DNA from: Vreelandella neptunia
Lineage (GTDB): Bacteria > Pseudomonadota > Gammaproteobacteria > Pseudomonadales > Halomonadaceae
Direction: 5' to 3'
DNA: 64,000 bases
Assembly (NCBI RefSeq): GCF_000712975.1
Contig: NZ_JHQL01000002.1
Span: 124,001 to 188,000 of the forward strand
Position numbers and translations under genes: made by a program. Shown piece after piece: positions 28,118-38,676 of the stretch (its first letter is position 1; each line of letters begins with the position of its first letter). The notes beneath the pieces were generated by a model. That model was not told the DNA's origin. It did no database searches and was given only the letters and a program-made list of their open reading frames with translations.

Positions 28118-31100
28118 AAACAAGCCCCATAACAGTTAGCTCCATAACAGCTCGGCCTATCAAAATTGCGCTCTACCGCTTGTCGACCGCTGCGTTGGCG
28201 CTCGTGTTAACGCTTGGCTATACCACACCAGCTTCATTAGGTGCTGGCATTTTTCCACCTGAACCGCCGCCTGAAGAACCACCTCCAACCCCTGGAGAGC
28301 CTGACCCAGAACCAGATCCAGATCCAGAGCCACCTACGGAACCAGAGCCTGAACCTCCCATTGGCGGAGGCGATGACGGCCCCATTGATGAAGATTATGA
28401 AATCCCCGAAGAGCAAACAGGGATCTCACCAGCGCCGTTAAACGTGGTTAGCCGTGTGCCACCTAACGTACTGCTGATCTTGGATAACTCAGAAAGCGGC
28501 CAGGAAGGCTTAGATGGCCGGGTGGCAATTGGCACAAACGCTGGCGATCGAGCAAACCTTGCAGCATGCCAGACCAATACATTCAATGCGGTTCTTTGCC
28601 CTGCGGGAGCTCGCTCGCCACTTAGCAAATCCAGCATTATGAAGCGCGTAGGTCGCGACTTAGTCGAGCGCTACCGGAACGATATTAACCTCGGTCTAAT
28701 GGCATATCAGCAAAACTCAGCCTCTCGCAATCGCAATGACGCTTTTAACAATCGCTCAGTAGTATGGCGTCTCACAGAGCGTGCCCTGGATGTTCGCTAC
28801 TCTACAAACGCCACGCCAAACTGGTACGACCCTAGCTTCGACGGAGAGTGGGATGCATCAACCAAACGCTATCGAACTCGCCTACCGAATTCCGACATCT
28901 ATGCATTTTTTAATGTAGGTATTCCCGGTTATTACATTATCAACCGCTCCAGCCTCCAGCTTCCAGACAGCTCCGATGACCGCACCGAGTATTGGCGAAA
29001 CTCAGGCACCAACTCTGCAGGCGAGCAGTTCGTAGACCGCTATTTACGTATTATTTCAAGATCTGGTGGTCTGCAATACGCTGATTACGACGGCAATGCC
29101 AGAATCCCCTTGGTTGATAGTTTGCGCCAACGCGGCATTCCCAATTGGGGACAAAATATTCTTTCTCTGCAGCTGAACCAGCTTGAGTGGCGAACCACTT
29201 CTTCACCAGGCTTAGGCTATTTACACGTACCGATTGGTGGTTTAAATGAGGATGGCACCATCAATACAGATCATTGGAATGCGATCACAACTAAACTTAC
29301 ACCACAAAGGCACGATTGGATTGGCAACAGCGATAATCCGATGACTGATCCCAGCTGGCCACTACTCGCGACAGGCCTAACGCCTATTGAAGGCACCATG
29401 TATACCGTGCGGGATTACTTTTTGAACAACGCTAGCTGGGGCGGCGATTTTAAGAATAACCAAGGCTACCAAGCCGGCATTACCATTCCCAATATCAATA
29501 ACCCCGATGCCCAACAGTGCTTGGTTAACGCTAATATTTGGCTGACCGACGGCTTACCTTCAGTAGACCGCTTTGGCAACTCGCTGGGCAACAACGTTAG
29601 CAGGGCACTCAGCAGCGCCGAGGCCGCCATTAAGCGCCTTTACGATGATACTAATAGAGAGCTCTCCAGCCCCGTTAAAACCTACGTGGTTGGCTTTAAC
29701 CTACCGCCCGATATTGCCAATCTGCCCAACGTTTCTGACGACCCGCTTGGCGATTTAGCCCGCGCAGGCGGCACCGAACGCGCCTATTTTGCTAACGACG
29801 AAGCGTCGCTTAACCAGGTAATGCAGCAGGTACTAGGTAATATTATTGCCGCTTCTCAGTCCAACACCTCTGCGGCGGTTAACAGCGATGAGTTTGGGCT
29901 TGAAGGCGGTAATTTACTGTTTACCGCTGGGTTTCGAAGCGACGACTGGTCTGGCCGCCTAGCGGCATCAGTGATTCAGCCAGACGGTAGCCGTAGCGAA
30001 CGCTGGAATGCACAAACCACACTTGCTCAGCAGGTAGGTAACCGTCGCCTATTAACGTCTAAACGCTTAGACGAAGGAGAGCGCATTGGCGCTCTGTTAA
30101 TTCCTGAAAATAGTGGTCTCACCAGTGCCGAAATCAGCTGGTTACAGGGGCTGAATGTTCAGGGTCTTCGTCCTCGTGCTAATTCACTCTTGGGCGATGT
30201 TATCAACGCCAATCCAGTCGTGTTGCAGGGTAATGAAACACGCCCGTCGCTACTGCTAGTAGCTGCCAACGACGGTATGTTGCATGGTTTTAACGCCTCT
30301 AACGGCAGTGAGCTGTTTGCTTACCTACCCGCTGAACTTACCCAGGGCGATTCGCCCGCTCTGCGCGCGCTAACCCGTGAAGACTATAACCACCGTTACT
30401 TTATGGATGGCACGCCTGCAGTACGAGAGGTGAATATTCAGAGCGGCCCAGAAGCCGTCGCCGTAGGTACTATGGGGGCAGGTGGCCGCACAGTGTTTGC
30501 ACTGGATGTTAGCGACCCCGGCAATATGGGCGCATCCGACGTGCTGTGGGAATTTCGCCACCCAGAACTAGGCACCGGGGTTAGCGAACCCACTATTACG
30601 CAGCTTACTGATGGCACCTGGGTCGCCATTTTTGGTAATGGCTACAACAGTACCGGTTATCAGGCGTCGCTATTTGTAGTGCGCCTTACTGACGGTAAGC
30701 TTATCGCTCATTTAAAAACCAATTCGGGCACTCAACAGGCACCGAATGGCTTAGCAACCCCAACGGTCACCGCCTGGCCACGCTTTTCAGGTGCACAGTT
30801 CGCTTACGCGGGTGATTTAGCAGGTAATATGTGGCGCTTTCCGCTCACCAACACGGGCAGCGTCAACCGGCTATATGCTGGCCAAGCCGACCAGCCAATT
30901 ACCTCAGCGCCTGCCGTGACGCTAAGCAGCGACTCGCCGGATACGCTGATGGTGCTATTCGGCACCGGCAGCTACTTCCGCAGTAGCGATATTGGCGACA
31001 GTTCAAAGCAGCAGCTCATTGGTTTAGAGGACCGCGTTGACCGTAGCCTTCCCTTTACGTCGTCCAGCTTAGCCTTACAGCGCATTACCGGAAACGCTAC

Positions 31101-31599
31101 ACGGGATGGTTTTAACTTACGCGCCAGTTCTAACGAGGCCCCCACCAGTAGCCAGCGTGGCTGGCGTTTGGAACTTCCTCCCGGCGAACGTGTTATTGCT
31201 AGGCCTTCTATTTCAAGCAGTTTGCCCCGGCGGGTGCGATTTTCGACGCTACTGCCCGACGAGTCTGACCCTTGTGGCGGCGGGCGCAGTGGTTTCTTTA
31301 TGTCGCTTCTAGCGGACACAGGAGGTAGCGGTGGTACAACTACCTTTGATTTCAACGGGGATGGCAAAGAAGACAGCGATGCCACTATTAACGGCGAGGC
31401 TATTACCGGTTTACAAGCAGGGACTGGCGAGCGCTTAGTTAGCGTGAACGACGGCAATATCGAGCGGCTATTTGTGGGCAATCCCGCTGATCCAGACGCC
31501 TCACCCAACGGCGATGGTTCCATCGCCATTGGCTTTAGCAATGATCATCTAGGCCGCCGCTCTTGGCGGCAACTGAGTGGCGAAGAAAACATCAATTAA
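28114..31599 (+). CDS. pilY1: PilY1/PilC-type pilus tip adhesin
   Basis: The 1161-residue exported protein has an N-terminal signal region, then a Pro/Glu/Asp-rich linker (about residues 47-90). Next is a von Willebrand A-like domain with a MIDAS-like DNSES motif (about 124-128), and last a C-terminal PilC beta-propeller (from about residue 600, including LLVAANDGMLHGFNASNGSE). An EF-hand-like DFNGDGKEDSD near residue 1085 probably binds calcium, the ion that controls PilY1 function in pilus extension and retraction. It is the last gene of the operon. No pilY2 or pilE follows, so these must be elsewhere or absent. It ends at a strong bidirectional terminator. Confidence 0.9.
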   Translation: MKTSPITVSSITARPIKIALYRLSTAALALVLTLGYTTPASLGAGIFPPEPPPEEPPPTPGEPDPEPDPDPEPPTEPEPEPPIGGGDDGPIDEDYEIPEEQTGISPAPLNVVSRVPPNVLLILDNSESGQEGLDGRVAIGTNAGDRANLAACQTNTFNAVLCPAGARSPLSKSSIMKRVGRDLVERYRNDINLGLMAYQQNSASRNRNDAFNNRSVVWRLTERALDVRYSTNATPNWYDPSFDGEWDASTKRYRTRLPNSDIYAFFNVGIPGYYIINRSSLQLPDSSDDRTEYWRNSGTNSAGEQFVDRYLRIISRSGGLQYADYDGNARIPLVDSLRQRGIPNWGQNILSLQLNQLEWRTTSSPGLGYLHVPIGGLNEDGTINTDHWNAITTKLTPQRHDWIGNSDNPMTDPSWPLLATGLTPIEGTMYTVRDYFLNNASWGGDFKNNQGYQAGITIPNINNPDAQQCLVNANIWLTDGLPSVDRFGNSLGNNVSRALSSAEAAIKRLYDDTNRELSSPVKTYVVGFNLPPDIANLPNVSDDPLGDLARAGGTERAYFANDEASLNQVMQQVLGNIIAASQSNTSAAVNSDEFGLEGGNLLFTAGFRSDDWSGRLAASVIQPDGSRSERWNAQTTLAQQVGNRRLLTSKRLDEGERIGALLIPENSGLTSAEISWLQGLNVQGLRPRANSLLGDVINANPVVLQGNETRPSLLLVAANDGMLHGFNASNGSELFAYLPAELTQGDSPALRALTREDYNHRYFMDGTPAVREVNIQSGPEAVAVGTMGAGGRTVFALDVSDPGNMGASDVLWEFRHPELGTGVSEPTITQLTDGTWVAIFGNGYNSTGYQASLFVVRLTDGKLIAHLKTNSGTQQAPNGLATPTVTAWPRFSGAQFAYAGDLAGNMWRFPLTNTGSVNRLYAGQADQPITSAPAVTLSSDSPDTLMVLFGTGSYFRSSDIGDSSKQQLIGLEDRVDRSLPFTSSSLALQRITGNATRDGFNLRASSNEAPTSSQRGWRLELPPGERVIARPSISSSLPRRVRFSTLLPDESDPCGGGRSGFFMSLLADTGGSGGTTTFDFNGDGKEDSDATINGEAITGLQAGTGERLVSVNDGNIERLFVGNPADPDASPNGDGSIAIGFSNDHLGRRSWRQLSGEENIN
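28255..28365 (+). repeat. Low-complexity Pro-Glu-Asp coding repeat in pilY1
   Basis: Repeated CCA/GAA/GAT/GAG codons encode a PEPEPDPDPEP-type linker between the signal region and the vWA domain. The near-repeats of CCAGATCCAGA and GAACCAGAGCCTGA make length change by slippage plausible. Confidence 0.75.
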
Positions 31600-31610
31600 G
31601 CTAGTTAATA

Positions 31611-31646
31611 AAAAGGGGCAGAGCGCTTTGCGCTCTGCCCCTTATG
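31611..31646. terminator. Bidirectional terminator between pilY1 and pntB
   Basis: A 14-bp perfect stem (31613-31626 with 31630-31643) with a TTT loop is flanked by an A-run on the left. It lies between convergent genes and is the strongest hairpin in the window. Confidence 0.88.
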
Positions 31647-31671
31647 ACAACAAGACTATCGCTGTCTAAAG

Positions 31672-33114
31672 TTAATCGATTAACGGCAACAACGTGTTCA
31701 AGCTATCTCTTGCATCGCCGTAGAACATACGCGTGTTCTCTTTGAAGAACAGCGGGTTCTCAATGCCAGAATAGCCCGTGCCCTGGCCGCGTTTGCTAAC
31801 AAACACCTGCTTGGCTTCCCACACCTTCAACACCGGCATACCGGCGATAGGGCTATTGGGGTCTTCCTCGGCCGCTGGGTTGACGATGTCGTTGGAGCCG
31901 ATCACGATCACCACGTCAGTGCTTGGGAAGTCGTCGTTGATCTCATCCATTTCCAGCACGATATCGTAGGGCACTTTAGCTTCAGCAAGCAGCACGTTCA
32001 TGTGCCCAGGCAGACGCCCTGCTACCGGGTGAATACCAAAGCGTACGGTTTTACCGGCTGCGCGCAGCTTACGCACTAAGTCACTGACCGCGCTCTGTGC
32101 TTGCGCTACTGCCATGCCGTAACCCGGCACGATAATCACGCTATCCGCATCGTTTAAGGCGCTCGCGACACCGCCTGCATCAATCGCGACCTGTTCGCCT
32201 TCAATTTCAGCGGCTGGCCCTTGAGCACCACCAAAACCACCCAGGATGACATTGATAAAGTTGCGGTTCATCGCCTTACACATAATGTAAGACAGGATCG
32301 CCCCTGAAGACCCCACCAGGGCACCGGTGACAATCAACAAGTCGTTGGAAAGCGTGAAACCAATCGCCGCTGCGGCCCAGCCGGAATAGCTGTTCAGCAT
32401 CGACACCACCACCGGCATATCGGCACCGCCAATGCCCATAATCAGGTGATAGCCAATAAAGAACGACAACGCGGCCAACACGATCAGTGTCCAGAAACCT
32501 GCGCCGTTGAGGTAAAGAATCGCGAGTAGCAATGAAAGCGCCGCCGCACCAGCGTTGAGCATATGCCCACCCGGCAGTTGGCGTGGTTTGCCATCGACTT
32601 TACCTGCCAGCTTACCAAATGCAATTACCGAGCCGGTAAAGGTCACCGCACCAATGAAAATCGCAAACACCACCTCAATCTGTAAAAAGGTCAGCTCGTC
32701 AGGGGCTTTTGTAGCCACCAAGGCAGCAAACGCAGAAAACTCTTGCATCACGCCATCGGCTGCTTGTGCTGCCAGCACTCGGCGACGCTCTAAGTCTGCA
32801 CTCCAGGCAACAAAAACCGCGGCCAAGCCCACAAAGCTATGTAGTGCCGCTACCAACTGAGGCATTTCGGTCATTTCGACCTTGCCTGCCACATAGACAC
32901 CAATCCCAGCCCCGATCAGCATGGCCGGAATCAGCCACCAGTAGCCACCAATACCAGGCCCGAAGGAGGTAAAGAACACGGCTACGGCCATGCCCACGAT
33001 GCCGTACCATACGGCGCGCTTGGCTTTTTCCTGATTGCTCAGGCCACCTAGCGATAAAATAAATAGCACACTTGCCGCAATTGCCGCGGCAGATACGAAC
33101 CCTTGTCCTAACAT
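31672..33114 (-). CDS. pntB: NAD(P) transhydrogenase subunit beta
   Basis: The 480-residue membrane subunit has about nine helices. A C-terminal NADP-binding domain III follows ([16 protein letters not shown] and [20 protein letters not shown], with [14 protein letters not shown]). With PntA it uses the proton gradient to reduce NADP with NADH. The start ATG 33114 has GGAG nearby and lies 16 bases after the pntA stop. It is the second gene of pntAB and ends at the terminator shared with pilY1. Confidence 0.96.
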   Translation of the reverse strand: MLGQGFVSAAAIAASVLFILSLGGLSNQEKAKRAVWYGIVGMAVAVFFTSFGPGIGGYWWLIPAMLIGAGIGVYVAGKVEMTEMPQLVAALHSFVGLAAVFVAWSADLERRRVLAAQAADGVMQEFSAFAALVATKAPDELTFLQIEVVFAIFIGAVTFTGSVIAFGKLAGKVDGKPRQLPGGHMLNAGAAALSLLLAILYLNGAGFWTLIVLAALSFFIGYHLIMGIGGADMPVVVSMLNSYSGWAAAAIGFTLSNDLLIVTGALVGSSGAILSYIMCKAMNRNFINVILGGFGGAQGPAAEIEGEQVAIDAGGVASALNDADSVIIVPGYGMAVAQAQSAVSDLVRKLRAAGKTVRFGIHPVAGRLPGHMNVLLAEAKVPYDIVLEMDEINDDFPSTDVVIVIGSNDIVNPAAEEDPNSPIAGMPVLKVWEAKQVFVSKRGQGTGYSGIENPLFFKENTRMFYGDARDSLNTLLPLID

Positions 33115-33130
33115 ATCGTTTCTCCGCCGC

Positions 33131-34702
33131 TTAGGATTTTTGGAACATGGCAAGCATCCGGCGTGTCACCAGGAAGCCACCCACGATATTAATCGATGCA
33201 ATCAGTACCGAAATGGCCGCCAGCACGATAACGACGCCACTGCCTGAGCCGATTTGCAAAATTGCCCCTAAGATAATGATGCCTGAGATGGCATTGGTCA
33301 CCGCCATGAGCGGCGTATGCAGCGAGTGACTGACCTTCCAAATTACCTGGAAGCCAATAAAGCACGCCAATACAAACACAATGAAGTGCTGCATAAAGGA
33401 GGCGGGGGCTATTTGTCCCAACAGCAGCATGAGCGCTCCCCCCACGGTAAGCAAACCAACTTGACGCTTGGTTTGTGCTTTAAAGGTGGCCAGCTCAGCG
33501 GCTTTCTTCTCTTCAGGCGTTGGTTCTTTCTCTTTTTTCTTCGGCTTCGCCGCAGCAATCGCTTTTACTTTAGGCGGCGGTGGCGGGAAGGTGATGTCGC
33601 CCTGGTGGGTGACCGTCGCGCCGCGAATGACATCGTCTTCCATGTTGTGATGGATGACGCCGTCTTTCTCCGGCGTAAGGTCGGTCAGCATATGGCGGAT
33701 GTTGGTGGCGTAAAGTAGCGACGCCTGGGTAGCCATGCGTGAGGGGAAGTCGGTGTAGCCCACTACCACAACGCCGTTATCAGAGACTACGCGCTCGTCT
33801 GGCTTAGTTAAGTCGCAGTTACCGCCTTTTTCAGCGGCTAGATCAATGATCACCGAGCCAGGCTTCATGGCGGCGACCATATCTTCCAGCCACAGCTTTG
33901 GCGCGGGCCGACCAGGAATCAGCGCGGTGGTGATCACAATGTCGACGTCCGGCGCTTGTTCGCGGAAACATTCGAGCTGCTTTTCACGAAACTCGGGGCT
34001 TGAAGGCGAGGCATAGCCACCGCTTTCCGAGCCGTCCTGGCTGTCCTCAAAATCGAGGAATAGGAATTCAGCGCCCATGGATTCAATCTGCTCGGAGACT
34101 TCCGGGCGCACATCGAACGCACGCACCACGGCACCCAAACTAGTGGCGGTACCAATCGCCGCCAAGCCCGCGACACCTGCGCCGATCACCAGCACTTTAG
34201 CTGGCGGCACTTTACCGGCAGCGGTGACCTGACCCGTAAAGAAGCGACCAAAGTTGTTACCCGCCTCAATGACCGCCCGGTAGCCCGCGATATTGGCCAT
34301 GGAGGAGAGCGCGTCCATCTTCTGCGCCCGTGAAATACGCGGCACCATGTCCATCGCGATGACCGTTGCGCCCTGCGCTTTACAGGTTTCCAGCAGCGCT
34401 TCGTTCTGTGCTGGCCAGAAAAACGCAATCAGCGTTTGGCCTTCGCGTAAGTAGTGAGCCTCTTTTTCCGAAGGTTCACGGACTTTAATCACCACGTCCG
34501 CATCACGCCACAGTGCTTCCGCACTTTCCACAACGCTGACGCCTGCGTCGCGATACGTGTCGTCATTAAAGCCCGCAGCAGCCCCCGCGCCGGCTTCTAC
34601 TAGGCACTCATGGCCTAGCTTTTGAAGCTGTTTTGCGCTCTCAGGAGTCAACGCTACACGCGCTTCTCCCTGAGCTGTCTCTTTCGGTGCGCCTATTTTC
34701 AC
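33131..34702 (-). CDS. pntA: NAD(P) transhydrogenase subunit alpha
   Basis: The 523-residue subunit has the NAD-binding domain I (opening [20 protein letters not shown] and the Rossmann segment [17 protein letters not shown]). A Lys/Glu/Pro-rich linker (about 385-410, [15 protein letters not shown]) and three to four C-terminal membrane helices follow. It is a full-length fused alpha subunit as in E. coli, not the split alpha1/alpha2 form. The start is GTG at 34702, with GGGAG 8 bases before; no ATG fits the conserved N-terminus. It heads pntAB, divergent from pqqA. Confidence 0.96.
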   Translation of the reverse strand: MKIGAPKETAQGEARVALTPESAKQLQKLGHECLVEAGAGAAAGFNDDTYRDAGVSVVESAEALWRDADVVIKVREPSEKEAHYLREGQTLIAFFWPAQNEALLETCKAQGATVIAMDMVPRISRAQKMDALSSMANIAGYRAVIEAGNNFGRFFTGQVTAAGKVPPAKVLVIGAGVAGLAAIGTATSLGAVVRAFDVRPEVSEQIESMGAEFLFLDFEDSQDGSESGGYASPSSPEFREKQLECFREQAPDVDIVITTALIPGRPAPKLWLEDMVAAMKPGSVIIDLAAEKGGNCDLTKPDERVVSDNGVVVVGYTDFPSRMATQASLLYATNIRHMLTDLTPEKDGVIHHNMEDDVIRGATVTHQGDITFPPPPPKVKAIAAAKPKKKEKEPTPEEKKAAELATFKAQTKRQVGLLTVGGALMLLLGQIAPASFMQHFIVFVLACFIGFQVIWKVSHSLHTPLMAVTNAISGIIILGAILQIGSGSGVVIVLAAISVLIASINIVGGFLVTRRMLAMFQKS

Positions 34703-34933
34703 ACGCTTTCTCCCTTAATTAGCCCATTTCCAGCGCCAGTACCAAAACGCTTATGTTTTCACCCCTGGCCATTGAGCGCTGAACCTTACTGCTAGCGCAA
34801 GTGATTACGCCAGATAGCAGTCTAGGATCTAACGCAGCGACCGCCAGTTACTATTCAACCTTGGATTCAACTGCGTTGTTTAACTACAACATGCACTTGA
34901 ATTAGCAGCAATCCCCACCAAAAGGGCGAGAAA

Positions 34934-34946
34934 ACTACTCCCAAAG
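34934..34946 (+). promoter_or_regulatory. Motif shared by the pqqA and pedF upstream regions
   Basis: ACTACTCCCAAAG occurs here, and ACTACTTCCAAAG (one difference) at 42091-42103. Both lie 100-160 bases upstream of genes of the same pathway, so a common regulator site is possible. The 34703-35095 spacer otherwise contains the inverted repeat at 34958-35001, the 12-bp repeat at 35027-35062 and no further gene. Confidence 0.45.
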
Positions 34947-34957
34947 TACCGCAGGCA

Positions 34958-35001
34958 GTTTGCCCTACCAGTGATTAACTGAAGAAGTGGGTAGGGCAAA
35001 C
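34958..35001. promoter_or_regulatory. 12-bp perfect inverted repeat upstream of pqqA
   Basis: GTTTGCCCTACC (34958-34969) and its exact complement GGTAGGGCAAAC (34990-35001) flank 20 bases. No T-run follows, so a terminator is unlikely. It may be a two-site operator or an RNA hairpin in the pqqA leader. Confidence 0.6.
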
Positions 35002-35026
35002 ACGATGAACTGCCACCAACTCCCAT

Positions 35027-35062
35027 ATCAACACTCGCATTAACACTCGCATTAACACTCAC
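35027..35062. repeat. 12-bp tandem repeat, three copies, in the pqqA leader
   Basis: ATCAACACTCGC, ATTAACACTCGC and ATTAACACTCAC follow one another without spacer, ending 33 bases before the pqqA start. Confidence 0.88.
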
Positions 35063-35095
35063 AACAACATGCTTAACAACGCAGGAGAGTCTCTT

Positions 35096-35167
35096 ATGTG
35101 GACCAAACCGACCTATCAAGATATGCGCCTTGGCTTTGAAGTAACGCTGTATATCTCTACCCGCTAA
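35096..35167 (+). CDS. pqqA: PQQ precursor peptide PqqA
   Basis: This 23-codon gene encodes the ribosomal precursor of pyrroloquinoline quinone. The glutamate and tyrosine that PqqE links are Glu15 and Tyr19 in the conserved core FEVTLYISTR. The N-terminus MWTKPTYQDM is typical. GCAGGAGAG sits about 7 bases upstream. It is the first pqq gene, separated from pqqB by about 90 bases, a common arrangement that lets the peptide be made in excess. Confidence 0.97.
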   Translation: MWTKPTYQDMRLGFEVTLYISTR

Positions 35168-35256
35168 TCTCTAGCGACTGAGCCGCGGCCCCTGTCTTCA
35201 CCATGTTTTCACTAGGCAGGGGCTTTCACCGCAGCACCAACGTAGGAGGCCAGCCT

Positions 35257-36180
35257 ATGCAGGTTTTAGTTCTTGGGGCTGCCGCAGGCGGCGGCTTTCC
35301 CCAGTGGAATTGCAACTGCCCTAACTGTTATCACGCACGCCAGGGTAGTACTGACCATCAACCGCGCACCCAATCATCGATTGCGTTAAGCGTGGATGGC
35401 AAGCAGTGGTTGCTGTGCAATGCGTCCCCTGACATTCGTGCCCAGTTCAATGCTAACCCAGAACTATGGCCAAGCGAGCTGCGTGGCAGCGGTGTTCGCG
35501 GCGTGCTGCTGGTGGATGCCCAGATCGACCACGTCACGGGGCTACTTTCCCTAAGAGAGGGCTGCCCGCTGGAGGTATGGTGCACGCCCAATGTGCATCG
35601 CGATTTATCTACCGGCTTTCCGCTCTTCCCGATGCTGGAGCACTGGGGCGGACTTCATTGGCAGCCGATTGGTTTGGAAAATCAGCAGGAAGTTACCGAA
35701 TTTTCGATTCCCTTTCTGCCCGATATCGCACTCACCGCCTTTGCACTACACAGCAATGCCCCGCCCTACTCACCACGGCGCGGCGCACCCTCCTGTGGCG
35801 ATAATTTAGGGCTGTATATAGTCGACCGCCGCAGCGGCAAGTCGCTTTGCTATGCCCCTGGGCTTGGCAACCCAACACCGCTGGCGATGCGCTTCTTAAA
35901 CGCCGCTGATGTGGTGATGGTCGATGGCACCCTGTGGGAAGACAATGAAATGCAGACACTCGGCGTTGGCACCTCTACAGGCCAACAAATGGGTCATCTC
36001 GCGCTCAATGGCAACGGCGGTATGTGTGAGCTGTTGAGCGAACTACCCAGCAGCACGCGGCGCATTTTGATTCATATCAACAACACTAATCCGATATTGG
36101 ACAGCGCAAGCGATGCAGCGAAAACGGTGCAGGCCGCAGGCATCGAAACCGCTTGCGACGGTATGAAACTTACCCTGTAG
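35257..36180 (+). CDS. pqqB: PQQ biosynthesis protein PqqB
   Basis: The 307-residue metallo-beta-lactamase-fold protein has MQVLVLGAAAGGGFPQWNC at the N-terminus and the cysteine pair CNCPNC at about residues 20-25. DAQIDHVTGLLSLREG carries part of the metal site. PqqB acts late in PQQ synthesis, probably as a hydroxylase of the cross-linked tyrosine. GGAGG before ATG 35257 decides the start over the in-frame ATG at 35203. Confidence 0.95.
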   Translation: MQVLVLGAAAGGGFPQWNCNCPNCYHARQGSTDHQPRTQSSIALSVDGKQWLLCNASPDIRAQFNANPELWPSELRGSGVRGVLLVDAQIDHVTGLLSLREGCPLEVWCTPNVHRDLSTGFPLFPMLEHWGGLHWQPIGLENQQEVTEFSIPFLPDIALTAFALHSNAPPYSPRRGAPSCGDNLGLYIVDRRSGKSLCYAPGLGNPTPLAMRFLNAADVVMVDGTLWEDNEMQTLGVGTSTGQQMGHLALNGNGGMCELLSELPSSTRRILIHINNTNPILDSASDAAKTVQAAGIETACDGMKLTL

Positions 36181-36245
36181 CCGACCTTTTTCTTTATAGA
36201 GCACTGACATCAGCAGCACTAACAATAACAATCAGGAGATAGATC

Positions 36246-37034
36246 ATGGCGCTGACAGCGATAACGCCCTGCGCTTCTACCACCCCGCTCAGCCGGGAGG
36301 CGTTCCGTGAAACGCTAATGAGTAAAGGGCAGTACTACCACCTTAACCACCCCTTTCAGCAGGCGATGGCCAATGGCGAACTTACCCGAGAGCAGCTGCA
36401 GGGCTGGGTGGCTAACCGCTTTTACTACCAGCTGATGATTCCCCAAAAAGATGCCGCGCTGCTGGCCAACTGCCCCGATGCCGCTACCCGCAGGCGATGG
36501 GTGCAACGCCTGCTTGACCACGACGGCCATGCTGAAGATGAAGGCGGGATTGAAGCCTGGTTGGCGCTCGGTGAAGCCGTAGGGTTACCGCGTCATACGC
36601 TGCTTTCCCAGGAGCGTGTGTTACCCGGCGTGCGCTTTGCAGTTGATGCCTACCGCCACTTTGTCGCCCGCGCGCCCTGGCAGGAGGCAGCGATCTCATC
36701 GCTGACTGAACTGTTTGCGCCACTTGCCCACCAAAACCGCTTGGATACCTGGCCCCAGCACTACCCATGGATAAACGAGCAGGGCTATCGCTATTTCCGC
36801 AAGCGGCTCAGCGAGGCCCGCCGAGACGTTGAGCATGGCCTGGAAATCGCCTTAGGCGTATGTACGACCGTGGCGCTGCAGCAGCGCGCGCTGGACATTC
36901 TGCAATTTAAGCTCGATGTACTGTGGAGCATGCTGGATGCCATGACTATGGCCTATCAGTTAGACCGCCCGCCTTATCACACCGTCACCCGCGAAGCGGT
37001 ATATCACCGTGGGCTTGAGCACTCACATTACTAG
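36246..37034 (+). CDS. pqqC: Pyrroloquinoline-quinone synthase PqqC
   Basis: The 262-residue cofactor-free oxidase performs the final ring closure and eight-electron oxidation to PQQ. Typical motifs are [22 protein letters not shown] (within about 32-55), [19 protein letters not shown] and [15 protein letters not shown]. The TenA/PqqC helical fold is predicted throughout. AGGAG precedes the ATG. Confidence 0.95.
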   Translation: MALTAITPCASTTPLSREAFRETLMSKGQYYHLNHPFQQAMANGELTREQLQGWVANRFYYQLMIPQKDAALLANCPDAATRRRWVQRLLDHDGHAEDEGGIEAWLALGEAVGLPRHTLLSQERVLPGVRFAVDAYRHFVARAPWQEAAISSLTELFAPLAHQNRLDTWPQHYPWINEQGYRYFRKRLSEARRDVEHGLEIALGVCTTVALQQRALDILQFKLDVLWSMLDAMTMAYQLDRPPYHTVTREAVYHRGLEHSHY

Positions 37035-37065
37035 GCCATGATCGACCAGCGTTGGGGAATTCACC

Positions 37066-37368
37066 ATGTCACAGCAACTCGCCATGTCACATCACGATAT
37101 TTACCAGCTGCGACGCGGCTGGCGCTTACAGTGGGAAGCCATTCAGGGCTGCCACGTTATTCTCTACCCCGAGGGCATGGTCAAGCTCAGCGCGACTGCC
37201 GGCGCGATTCTTGAACAGGTCGACGGCCAGCAAACTATCGGCGACATTATCGCCACCCTACAGCAACGCTACCCAGGCGCAGAGACCTTAGCAGACGACG
37301 TCGTGCAGTTTATCGATGAAGCCCGCAGCAACGGCTGGCTAGCCATGAAGGAGGTGCATTGTGGCTAA
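37066..37368 (+). CDS. pqqD: PqqA-binding chaperone PqqD
   Basis: The 100-residue protein has the PqqD pattern: [23 protein letters not shown] then [20 protein letters not shown] and [15 protein letters not shown]. It presents PqqA to PqqE. The stop lies inside pqqE (8-base overlap), so the pair is coupled. An internal ATG at 37084 is an alternative start without a better ribosome site. Confidence 0.93.
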   Translation: MSQQLAMSHHDIYQLRRGWRLQWEAIQGCHVILYPEGMVKLSATAGAILEQVDGQQTIGDIIATLQQRYPGAETLADDVVQFIDEARSNGWLAMKEVHCG

Positions 37369-38623
37369 TAAAAACTTGCTCAATCAACATTCAGCCAACC
37401 CAGCCGCTGAAGCGACCTCACCGCCACTATGGCTGCTGGCGGAACTCACCTACCGCTGCCCGCTGCAGTGCGCTTACTGCTCTAACCCGCTGGCCTTTAC
37501 CCGCTACCAAAACGAGTTGGATACCGACGCGTGGTTTAGCGTACTGCGCCAAGCCAGGGCCATGGGGGCGGCTCAGCTGGGGTTTTCCGGCGGCGAGCCG
37601 CTGATTCGCCAAGACCTGGAAGCGCTAGTAAGCGAAGCACGCACGCTTGGCTTTTATACCAACCTGCTGACCTCCGGAGTGGGGCTGACTGCCCAGCGGG
37701 TAGACGCCCTGGCAGAAGCAGGTCTGGATCATATCCAGATTAGCCTGCAAGCCGCCGACCCCGAACTGGCCCAGGCACTGGCAGGCTCTGCCAAGGCTCA
37801 CGCCAACAAGCTGGCGATGGCCAAAGCCGTCAAATCGGCAGGCTACCCCATGGTGTTGAACGTGGTGCTGCATCGGCACAATATCGATCAAATTGGCGAC
37901 CTGATTGCGCTTTGCGATGAGCTAGGCGCAGATGCGGTTGAACTGGCCAACTGCCAATATTACGGCTGGGCGTTTTTGAACCGTCAAGCGCTGATGCCCA
38001 CCCGTGAACAGCTGATACGTGCCGAAGCGGAAACCAACCGCTGGCGTGAAACACTCGCGGCGCGTGGCCGCGATATGTCATTGCTGTTTGTGGTGCCGGA
38101 CTACTTTGAGCAAGCGCCTAAAGCGTGCATGGGTGGTTGGGGCAGTATTTTTATGACCGTTGCTCCAGATGGCGCCGTATTGCCCTGCCATAGCGCCAGG
38201 GAGCTGCCGATGGCGTTTCCCAACGTCAAAGAGACATCACTGCAGGACATTTGGTACCAAAGCGATGCCTTCAACCGTTTTCGCGGCACCCAGTGGATGC
38301 CGACGCTTTGCCAACAGTGCGACGATCGCGATAAAGACCATGGCGGCTGCCGCTGCCAAGCTTATTTGTTAACCGGCGATATGAACGCCACTGACCCCGT
38401 GTGCCAGCACTCTCCTCAGCATGGGTTGTTAGAGAGCCTGATCACAGAAAATGCCACAATCACTTCTGATCAAGCGACCCTGATACCCCGCAATGCTCGC
38501 CAGTCAAAGCAGTTGCAAACAAAGCAGTTGCAGGGTCAGGCTGAAAGTCAGAGTGGCTTGAGTCAGAGCGGCTTGGCAGCGCCTTCGCCCCGCCAACCAC
38601 TCGAGCTGATTTATCGGCAGTAA
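37361..38623 (+). CDS. pqqE: Radical SAM/SPASM enzyme PqqE
   Basis: The 420-residue enzyme makes the first carbon-carbon link, between Glu and Tyr of PqqA. The radical SAM cluster motif is CPLQCAYC (CxxxCxxC, about residues 34-41), followed by [18 protein letters not shown] cluster cysteines lie in the last third ([34 protein letters not shown]). The start is GTG at 37361, overlapping pqqD. The C-terminal 45-50 residues are a low-complexity Gln/Ser tail built from DNA repeats, longer than in most PqqE proteins and probably disordered. Confidence 0.95.
   Translation: MANKNLLNQHSANPAAEATSPPLWLLAELTYRCPLQCAYCSNPLAFTRYQNELDTDAWFSVLRQARAMGAAQLGFSGGEPLIRQDLEALVSEARTLGFYTNLLTSGVGLTAQRVDALAEAGLDHIQISLQAADPELAQALAGSAKAHANKLAMAKAVKSAGYPMVLNVVLHRHNIDQIGDLIALCDELGADAVELANCQYYGWAFLNRQALMPTREQLIRAEAETNRWRETLAARGRDMSLLFVVPDYFEQAPKACMGGWGSIFMTVAPDGAVLPCHSARELPMAFPNVKETSLQDIWYQSDAFNRFRGTQWMPTLCQQCDDRDKDHGGCRCQAYLLTGDMNATDPVCQHSPQHGLLESLITENATITSDQATLIPRNARQSKQLQTKQLQGQAESQSGLSQSGLAAPSPRQPLELIYRQ
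38506..38575 (+). repeat. Two 15-bp duplications in the pqqE tail
   Basis: AAAGCAGTTGCAAAC/AAAGCAGTTGCAGGG (38506-38535) and AGTCAGAGTGGCTTG/AGTCAGAGCGGCTTG (38546-38575) are separate in-frame tandem pairs. They encode the non-conserved C-terminal extension of PqqE. Confidence 0.85.
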
Positions 38624-38676
38624 ATCTATTTATCCGTAACTATCCGTAACAAACCTGGTTAATAGTTACAAACCTA

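Noticed and set aside
30972..31541. 189-codon open frame antisense to pilY1
   Set aside because: It is a shadow of the pilY1 frame with Ser/Pro-rich noise composition.
34880..35119. 79-codon frame antisense to the pqqA leader
   Set aside because: Its repetitive segment is just the 12-bp DNA repeat read backwards, and it covers the start of pqqA.
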